DNA of 64,000 nucleotides from Carettochelys insculpta (Eukaryota > Chordata > Testudines > Carettochelyidae): contig NC_134152.1 of assembly GCF_033958435.1 (NCBI RefSeq), positions 9,534,001 through 9,598,000 on the forward strand, read 5' to 3'. The position numbers and the translations under genes are program-made. Below, piece by piece: positions 57,085-64,000 of the stretch. The notes beneath the pieces were generated by a model. The model ran no database searches. It worked only from the letters and a program-made list of their open reading frames with translations, and was not told the origin of the DNA. How positions within the stretch are numbered: the stretch's first letter is position 1; every line of letters starts with the position of its first letter.

Positions 57085-58120
57085 GTATCTTTAGATGAGA
57101 CTTTGGAACAAATTGAAAACTACAGAGTAAAAAGTCACGAGGGCCAGATGGTATTCAACAGAGTTCTCAAAAAACTCAAATGTGAAATTGCAGAAGGACT
57201 CACTGTGGTTTGTAACCCATTTTTTGAACTGGCTTCTGTATCAAATGACTATAGGATAGCTAATGTGATGCCAATTTTTAAAAAGGACTCTATAGCTGTG
57301 TCTACACGTGCATGCTACTTCGAAGTAGCGGCACTAACTTCGAAATAGCGCCCGTCGCGGCTACACGCGTCGGGCGCTATTTCGAAGTTAACTTCGACGT
57401 TAGGCAGCGAGACGTCGAAGTCGCTAACCTCATGAGGGGATCGGAATAGCGCCCTACTTCGACGTTCAACGTCGAAGTAGGGACCGTGTAGACGATCTGC
57501 GTCCCGCAACGTCGAAATTTCTGGGTCCTCCATGGCAGCCATCAGCTGGGGGGTTGAGAGATGCTCTCTCTCCAGCCCCTGCGGGGCTCTATGGTCACCG
57601 TGGGCAGCAGCCCTCAGCCCAGGGCTTCTGGCTGCTTCTGCGGCAGCTGGGGATCCATGCTGCAGGCACAGGGTCTGCAACCAGTTGTCAGCTCTGTGTA
57701 TCTTGTGTTGTTTAGTGCAACTGTGTCTGGGAGGGGCCCTTTAAGGGAGTGGCTTGCTGTTGAGTCCTCCCTGTGACCCTGTCTGCAGCTGTGCCTGGCA
57801 CCCTTATTTCGATGTGTGCTACTTTGGCGTGTAGACGTACCCTCGCAGCGCCTATTTCGATGTGGTGCCGCGCAACGTCGAAATTGAACATCGACGTTGC
57901 CAGCCCTGGAGGACGTGTAGACATTATTCATCAAAATAGCCTATTTCGATGTTGCTACATCGAAATAAGCTATTTCGATGTTGGCTTCACGTGTAGACGT
58001 AGCCTATAGGTGATACTAGAAATTACAGGCTTGTAAATGTAACTTCAGTACTGGGGAAATAGATTGAAACTGTAGTAAAGACCAGAACTGTCAGACACAT
58101 AGATGAAAGTAATTTGTGAA
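57085..58120 (+). mobile_element. CR1-type LINE relic split by Harbinger copy H
   Basis: Minor CR1-like lineage. 57103-57293 encodes a segment ending YRIANVMPIFKKDS. After the insert, 58008-58120 continues in the same frame as GDTRNYRLVNVTSVLGK before a stop. Joining through a single TAT restores the frame, so the insertion split one reverse-transcriptase segment. Confidence 0.85.
57294..58004 (+). mobile_element. Harbinger internal-deletion derivative (copy H), 711 bp
   Basis: Flanked by TAT (57291-57293 and 58005-58007). The left end is AGCTGTGTCTACACGTGC; the right end inversely is GGCTACGTCTACACGTG. The left 240 bases are nearly the same as the left end of the full-length element. The minus strand keeps the transposase start ATGGATCCCCAGCTGCCGCA near 57657. 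Confidence 0.95.
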
Positions 58121-58126
58121 ATAACA

Positions 58127-58620
58127 AGCCGTCCTGTGGCACATTAGAGACTAACAAATGTATTAGGTCATGAGCTTTTGTGGGCAAAACCCACTTCCTC
58201 AGATGAAAATAAATGGAATAGAAAAACAGAATCCAAGGTTTATAGAGCAGGAAGTAGTGGGAGAGGAAGGAAAAGGGGAAAAAATGGGTTACCCAGGAAC
58301 ATTTAATAGAGCAAATTAAATAGGATGTGTCCCATTCCTGTGACTAACAAAGGTGGGGAAATTGCTTTGGAATGCGTAAGATAGTAAAGATGTCTTTTAA
58401 GGCCAATGTTAAATATGTCAAACTTAAAAATGAATTCCAATTCAGGTATCTCTGTCTCTAATCTTGTGATAAAATTATTTTGTAGAAGAATGGCAACTTT
58501 CATATGTCCAATGTACTTGGCAGTGTAGAATGGACAAACCAGACAGTCTCTACACCAAAGGATGAATGGACATAAATCTGATATCAGGCATTGGAATGCA
58601 GGGGAATATTGGGGAATACA
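58127..58620 (+). mobile_element. Unnamed retroposed repeat, second long copy
   Basis: Matches 28724-29100 in order: GGCACATTAGAGACTAACAA, ATGAGCTTTTGTGGGCAAAA, then the polypurine GGGAGAGGAAGG region. It diverges toward the right. Minus strand 58623-58303 stays open for 106 codons, but I cannot name the product. Confidence 0.6.
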
Positions 58621-59317
58621 CATTTAGGGGAATAATTTAACCTCTCTGGACATTCAGCAATGGATTTTGAAGTAGTTATTCAGTTGCTCGTCTAAAAAAT
58701 GTGGGTGAGGGCAGCTGCATATTTATTATTCACTTTTGTATCTGTCTCTGTTGATGGGCAAGGTGACTGATGACTAGGGGCTACATGTAATATATCTACA
58801 TGAGATCAGTTGATGTCTGTATAGTATGTGCAAGGTGTTACCTCAATAATCCAGTTGGATTTTGCAAATAGTGTCCCTAACTCTATTAATGGGGATTTAT
58901 AGGTCACTCCTGACATATTGAATCAAGATCATGATATACTACCACTTTTAATATGAAACATTAAGTGCAGTAATTGCATTGTTTAATTTCTGTAGTCTAA
59001 TGTGTTCTGGCCTGAACCACACTAGAAGTTAACACTGAGGGAAGGAGATTCTTTGGTGTAATTCAATCCAGATATACAAAGCTATTGATTGCAAAGTTTA
59101 ACGCCATTGGTATAATAGCCATGGAGTTGTAACTGGGAGTAGCTCAGCTGTGAAATTCAGATGCTGAGCTAGATCCAGATGTGAACTTTCATTAATTTTG
59201 AAGCACTTTGGATGTGGCCTCCTGTCTCTAGGTCATAGAGAAAAGCCAGAATGCCAAGATGTTATGTGGATCACAACAAGCGAAATCCGGTACATGAAGC
59301 AGCAAAAACAAAAATCA
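58621..59317. other. Unassigned AT-rich stretch
   Basis: No feature recognised. Confidence 0.4.
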
Positions 59318-59508
59318 TAAGCTGCTGGGGGGAGGGAATGCTCAGTGGTTAAAGCTAAACCCAGGGTTGTGAACTCAATCCTTGAGAGAGCCTTCCAAGG
59401 CTCAGGGGCTGGTTAGGTTTAAAAAAAAAGTCATGGATGGTGATAGTGCTGGGGACTGGACTTGATGACTCCCCGAAGTGTCTTCCTTTTCTTTGAGAAG
59501 TGTGCAGA
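59318..59508 (+). mobile_element. tRNA-derived SINE (turtle type)
   Basis: An A-box-like ATGCTCAGTGGTTAAAGC and a B-box-like GGGTTGTGAACTCAATCC lie about 40 bases apart, the order of a pol III promoter. These are followed by CTTGAGAGAGCC, an A-run and a CTGGACTTGATGACTCCCCG tail that resembles the CR1 end. This layout fits the tRNA-derived SINE of cryptodire turtles. Not a functional tRNA gene. Confidence 0.78.
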
Positions 59509-60539
59509 TGTCCATGTTTCTAAAATATAGTCTTTTCTGAGAAAACATATTTTGAAAAGAAACAGTGTGTTAGAATGTGAGCACATGAATTGCCCCATGC
59601 CCCCTCCATTCATACATTTCTGAGAACTCATTGGATGGTGATGGTGTATTTTTGTAGCAGTTTTTTTTGTATGCAGCAGTTTCTCCTGTTAGCTGTACTC
59701 ATACTGATTGTAGTTGCTTCTGATTTTGTCAGTGTTAATAATAGGCTGTCTGGTTTGCCTCCCTACTCCAACACATTTTCCCTTCACTGCACTGGTTAAT
59801 TCAGTTAAAATGACATGGGGGTGTTCTCACTCTGTCATTCTGTTCAATGACCCATGTACACTGGGATCACTGCTGCCATATGAGTAAAATTTGCAGGCTA
59901 TACGTGTCACAGTGAAGTGTCACTTTCTGTGCATACTTTAAACCATGACTGAGATTAAGGTATACAACTTGTATGGGGCAATAGCCTTACCCCAATGCAC
60001 AAATACAATAGACAGTTCCTCTTGCCTTTCCCCTTGCACAGGGATTGATGTAGTGGTTGTTGACTGGAGCTGCTGCTTCTCTGTGGTCAAATCTTTGTCT
60101 TTTAATACCACTCCCTACCTCCCTGCAGGAGTCCCTCAGTTTCTAGCCAAATTACTTGCACTGGGCTCTTGAGTAGCACATTTTAGTCCATTCATTTGTG
60201 ATATTACCAATTCTTACAGGAGAAATACAGAGCTCTGAACTCAGGTTTTGTATGAAAGACCTTTTAATTTGATTTATAATTTTTTGTTTGGAGTTTCTAG
60301 ATGAGCTCTTTACAATTGCAGATCTTTATATTAAAAGGGAAAAGTGACTTGTAAATTTAGTTCTAACAACTAGATGAAAATATATGATAATAAATGCATG
60401 TTTGTGTCTGTCTGAAACACACTCAGGCCTTGTGGTTTTAACTTATATAACTCAGAATGGCTTTTACCACTAAGTATTTTAATATGAACATTTTTTTAAA
60501 AAGTACCTATAAGGCAAAATTATGTCTAGTGACAAAGGT
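59509..60539. other. Unassigned AT-rich stretch
   Basis: No feature recognised. Confidence 0.4.
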
Positions 60540-60965
60540 CATAGAATCACAGACTCGTAGAACACTAGAACTGGAAGGGACCTCGAGAGGTCATTAAGTC
60601 CAGTCCCCTGCCCTCATAGCAGGGCCAAGTACCATTCTGACCATCCCTGATAGATGTCTATCTAACCTGCTCTTAAATAACTCCAGTGATGGAGATTCCA
60701 CAGCCTTCTTAGGCAATTTATTCCAGTGATTAACCACCCTGACAGTTAGGAAGATTTTCCTAATGTCCAACCTAAAACTTCCTTGCTGCAGTTTAAGTCC
60801 ATTGATTCTTGTCCTGTCCTCAGAGGGCAAGGAGAACAATTTCTCTTCCTCCTTCTTGTAACTGTCATTTAGGTAATAGAAAACTGCTATCATGACCCTT
60901 TTCAAGTCTTCTCTTTTCTAAACTAAACAAGCCCAATTATTTCATCCTCATATGCATACTTAAGT
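60540..60965 (-). mobile_element. CR1 3' end (empty-site relative of the copy-E target)
   Basis: Same subfamily as 22114-23200. It contains AACCACCCTGACAGTTAGGA at 60733-60752, uninterrupted where copy E sits in the other CR1. The minus strand still holds the C-terminal ORF2 segment reading LEKVMIA-like text near 60905. Confidence 0.92.
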
Positions 60966-60971
60966 TGCTTG

Positions 60972-61299
60972 TTAAGGGCTCAAGAAATCTTTGTGAACTG
61001 GAGGGAACTTCATAGCCACAGAGAACAGGACTGTACGTAGTTCATCGTATCTGACAATGATGTCTTGAGCTTGCACAGGCTCATCGGTTGTGGACTTGCA
61101 TGTGGCTGAGGAGTCCAAGCTTTGAACAGCATAGGTGTTCACAGTGGGGGCAAGGGAATTGTCCTGGCTCTGTTGGTGCAGCTGCTGCTGTTGCTTTCTT
61201 CCTGTCACGAGCATCAGGAGGAACAGGACTAATGTCGTGAGAAAATGCCAACCTTCATAAAATAGACAAAACCCTGGACAGCTAGTTGTTGTGGCTTCC
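60972..61299 (-). CDS. Unidentified open frame with a membrane-like segment
   Basis: On the minus strand an open frame runs from about 61299 to 60972 without stop. It has a hydrophobic stretch HFLTTLVLFLLMLV followed by TGRKQQQQLHQQ, then a region ending RYDELRTVLFSVAMKF. Its first Met is at 61214. It lies between two CR1 fragments. It could be chance, a processed relic or part of an unknown repeat. No family recognised. Confidence 0.2.
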
Positions 61300-61304
61300 C
61301 TTTA

Positions 61305-62385
61305 TTCATAGAATCATAGAGTTCTAGGGCTGGAAGGGAACTCAGGAAGTCATCTAGTCCAGCCCCTTGCCTAAAGCAGGATCAACACCATCTAAATCAT
61401 CCCAGCCATGACTATGTCAAGCTGGGACTTAAAAATCTCTAGGGATGGAGATTCCACCACCTCTCTTGGTAATGCATGCCAGTCCTTCACCACCCTCCTG
61501 GTGAAATAGTTTTTCCTAATATTCAACCTACACCTCTCCCTTTAAAATGTCAGACCATTGCTCCTTGTTCTGTCATGTCTGTCAAGCCGGTTTTCTATCC
61601 ATCTTACAGTCCATGTATCCAATCCATAGTTCCTTAATTTATGGGCAAGAATATTGTGGGAGACTGTATCAAAAGCTTTGCTAAAGTCAAGGTATATCAC
61701 ATCCGTTGACTTCACCATGTCCACAGAGATAGCTACCTCATCATAGAAGCTAATTAAATTGGTCATGCATGATTTGCCCTTGGTGAATCCATGTTGATTA
61801 TTCTTGATTGCTTTCCCCTCTTCCAAGTGCTCCAAAAATGGATTCCCTCGATGATTTTTCTGAGGACTGAGGTGAGGCTGACTCATCCATAGTTCCCTGG
61901 ATTGTCCTTTTTTTCCTTTGTTAAAGTTGTGTACTACATTTGCATTTTTCCGGTCATCCAGGACCTCTCCCCATCTCCACGAGTTTTCAAAGACAATAGC
62001 CAAAGTCTCTGCAATGACATCTTCCATACCCTTGGATGCATTAAATCTGGACCCATGGATTTGTGTGCATCTAGCTTTTCTAAATAGCTCTTAACCTGTT
62101 CTTTCCGCACCGAGGGCTGCCCACCTCCTTCCCATAGTGCATTGCCTAGTGTCATAGTTGCGGAAGTGACCTTGTCTATAAAGACTGAGGCTAAAAAAGC
62201 ATTGAATACTTCAGCCTCTCCCACATCACCTGTCACCAGGTTACCTCCCTTTTCCAGTAACATCCCCACACCCTCTGAGATAACCCCCTTATTGTTAACA
62301 TACCTGTAAAAGCTCTTCTTGTTGCCCTTCACATTCCTTGCAGTGGAAAATAAGACAATGAGAGATTCCAGTGAGGCACATTGCA
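61305..62385 (-). mobile_element. CR1 LINE with internal deletion
   Basis: The tail begins ATAGAATCATAGAGTTCTAG. After the GACCATTGCTCCTTGTTCTG block the sequence jumps at about 61575 straight into the reverse-transcriptase palm on the minus strand, so the whole C-terminal half of ORF2 is missing. Confidence 0.92.
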
Positions 62386-62386
62386 T
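61542..62386 (-). pseudogene. CR1 ORF2 relic, N-side of reverse transcriptase
   Basis: 62386-61934 includes ARNVKGNKKSFYRYVNNKGV and AEVFNAFLASVF. 62027-61542 includes GFTKGKSCMTNLISFYDEV and VIYLDFSKAFDTVSHN, the first catalytic aspartate motif. The FADD box is lost with the internal deletion. Confidence 0.88.
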
Positions 62387-63255
62387 ACATTTATGACAGC
62401 AGGAGTCTCATACCAAATATCCAAAACTTTACAAAGGCAAATTTATTTTTAATGCTTTCAGTTGGAAAGCTTTTGGATTTTTTTTCTTCTCCTTGCATTA
62501 CTTGATGATACAGAATGCTCTTATTCTTCCTGCCACTTTAAATCACTGACCGCAAAAATGATACTAACCTTGCTTGTTCAAATGAACAGTGAAATAAATA
62601 CAAGCCACTCTGAATTATAACATGTGAGGGAAATATTTATTGCAAAGAACTTTCACACCTAATTTTCAAGTGCACAGATTTAGAAAAGAAACTCAAAAGA
62701 GAAATAAGGTATTCTTACTAATATTTTTGTGAACATTGAAATGGTGATAGACATCAAAGTATGTTCATATGAATGTAGCTGTACTTAGGCAACTTAGAAT
62801 TTTGTTGAAATCACTGAGAATTTTAAATGAATAAGGAATTTAGGACCATGTCCCTGATGGTTCAGACGGGAGTACCATTCAAAATTTAGCTCACAAAAGT
62901 AAGGGAGTTAACAACTGTGTCCAGTGGTCACATGGTCATGGTGTAATCAATTAAAATGTTCCCATTAATTACCTTTTGCATAAGACTAGCTTTTCAGCAT
63001 TTGTGTAACTCAAAAAAGCCAACAGAAAGCATCTCAGGTTTCCTGATAAATGGCTGAAGTGTAACCATTGTTATATATGCATTCATTTGTTTTAAAGAAT
63101 ATCTTTTTTTCTAAATATATACATTAATGTAAATATATTTTCCTAGACTGCTCATTAGTATATATAAAACAACATTATTTTGTACATTTCTTTTGTATGG
63201 CAATTGAAAACCAATGGCTGGGAATAAAATTGAATCTTAAGATTTGAATGTCCTT
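62386..63255. other. Unassigned AT-rich stretch
   Basis: No feature recognised. Confidence 0.4.
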
Positions 63256-63610
63256 TTATGAGTCTGGGATAGCTAAGTAGATCTCCTTTGGACCACTAGT
63301 ATAAACGTGAATGGGCCCAGTTGTCCATGATATGGTAACTGGTTGGTACCTACCCACAGTCACAATTTGATAGTTCTTTGATTTTCCATTTGCAGAGGGA
63401 ATAGCCACACCTTCCATGCACTGTCCAAATGTGTTGAATACAGATTCATGGGCCTCACTCTCCTGGCTTTTCAATGAGGTCTTTCTTTAGGACGTCACAT
63501 GCGGCCCATAATTCCCACATGTGCCCATTTCCTTTCTGTTAGTTGGGAGAGTAGCGGTGAATTGAGATCTTGTTGTAGCAGCAGAACCAGAGTAGCCAGA
63601 ATCTTATTGT
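63256..63610 (-). pseudogene. Possible coding relic of unknown origin
   Basis: Two adjacent minus-strand open segments in different frames have protein-like composition: one at about 63610-63500 (HNKILATLVLLLQQDL, then QLTERKWAHVGIMGRM) ends in a stop, and one at 63474-63256 contains YQIVTVGRYQPVTISW and SGPKEIYLAIP. They may be halves of one former gene separated by stops and a frame change. The style could fit a retroviral-type or transposon protein, but I cannot name a family. Confidence 0.3.
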
Positions 63611-64000
63611 GCTCCTGGACCACAGCAGTGTTCAGTTAAATTTTTATACCTCTATAAAGTTCTTAGATTTCTTTTATAAGGCTTGTAATTTAGGACAGTG
63701 CCATATACGTACATTTTTTTCAAATTCTGGTCTTAGCTACACCTATGCTAACCTATTGACTTCAGTAACACTGTGAATTTGATTGTAACAATGATTTCCT
63801 CATGGTTATTAATAGCATGCGCTGTATGTCAGATCTTATTGCCCCAACTATGCCCTCATAACCTTGTTTTGATAATACCTTAGAAGGGATTTCATGAGTC
63901 TTCATAAGCATTCAGGAACAGGTTTTACCTGGGTCATGTGGGATGGACCTTGGGAAAGAGATGGACAAGGACAAGGAAGATAAGTCTTTGTTGTACTTCT
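63611..64000. other. Unassigned
   Basis: No feature recognised. Confidence 0.4.

Noticed and set aside
3420..58007. A recurring ~105-codon frame starting MNNVYTSSRAGNVDVQ in several places
   Set aside because: It is the same stretch of the short Harbinger derivatives read in the transposase direction. The bases before the transposase start are flank, so this is not a gene family.
59318..59400. tRNA-gene-like A and B boxes
   Set aside because: Followed by a SINE body and CR1-like tail, with no tRNA cloverleaf that I can pair, so it is a SINE and not a tRNA gene.

Overview
This is vertebrate nuclear DNA, most likely from a reptile and probably a turtle. The case rests on repeats. There are many CR1 LINE fragments, most in the 5'-truncated 3'-end form typical of reptiles and birds, one copy of what looks like a turtle tRNA-derived SINE, several hAT and Tigger-like elements, and a large population of short inverted-repeat DNA elements whose ends read GGCT-x-x-GTCTACAC. 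I found no host protein-coding exon, tRNA gene, rRNA gene or CRISPR array. Almost every open frame in the window is either mobile-element debris or chance.

The centre of interest is 34553-39418, a complete 4.87-kb PIF/Harbinger-type DNA transposon bounded by a 3-bp target duplication (ATG). It carries two convergent genes. A two-exon Myb/SANT-like DNA-binding protein gene lies on + (34979-36998). A two-exon DDE transposase gene lies on - (39060-37456) with all three catalytic acidic residues still present. Both genes show intact GT-AG introns that join in phase. The transposase has one single-base frameshift. The Myb gene has three small lesions. A second copy of the Myb end is cut by the left edge of the window (1-816). 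Six ~0.68-0.73 kb internally deleted relatives lie at 3347-4057, 18510-19220, 19494-20227, 22286-22967, 51440-52149 and 57294-58004, each with an exact 3-bp target duplication. Two of them sit inside CR1 copies, so the pre-insertion sequence can be read directly.

Layout: 1-816 truncated Harbinger copy; 817-7144 mostly unassigned AT-rich DNA with a small inverted-repeat element and one Harbinger derivative; 7150-8335 CR1 tail and a hAT element; 9685-14697 CR1-rich; 14698-18509 unassigned with one MITE; 18510-20227 two Harbinger derivatives; 22114-24370 a CR1 split by a Harbinger derivative; 24620-28312 a dense nest of MITEs inside one another; 28596-29430 a CR1 split by another retroposed repeat; 29967-30303 a small inverted-repeat element; 31185-32415 a CR1 relic next to a second, more decayed Myb/SANT-bearing Harbinger relic; 33689-33837 a perfect 55-bp inverted repeat; 33947-42337 two related ~1.75-kb DNA elements in a row, the first split by the full-length Harbinger; 42338-54071 largely unassigned with a hAT, a MITE and a Harbinger derivative; 54072-54384 a Tigger-like element; 55628-58120 two CR1 relics and another Harbinger derivative; 59320-62385 a SINE and two CR1 relics; 62386-64000 unassigned, with one possible coding relic near 63256-63600.

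In functional terms the only 'system' here is the Harbinger pair. In this superfamily the Myb-like protein helps the transposase enter the nucleus and find the element ends. The short derivatives keep both ends and would be mobilised in trans by such a pair.
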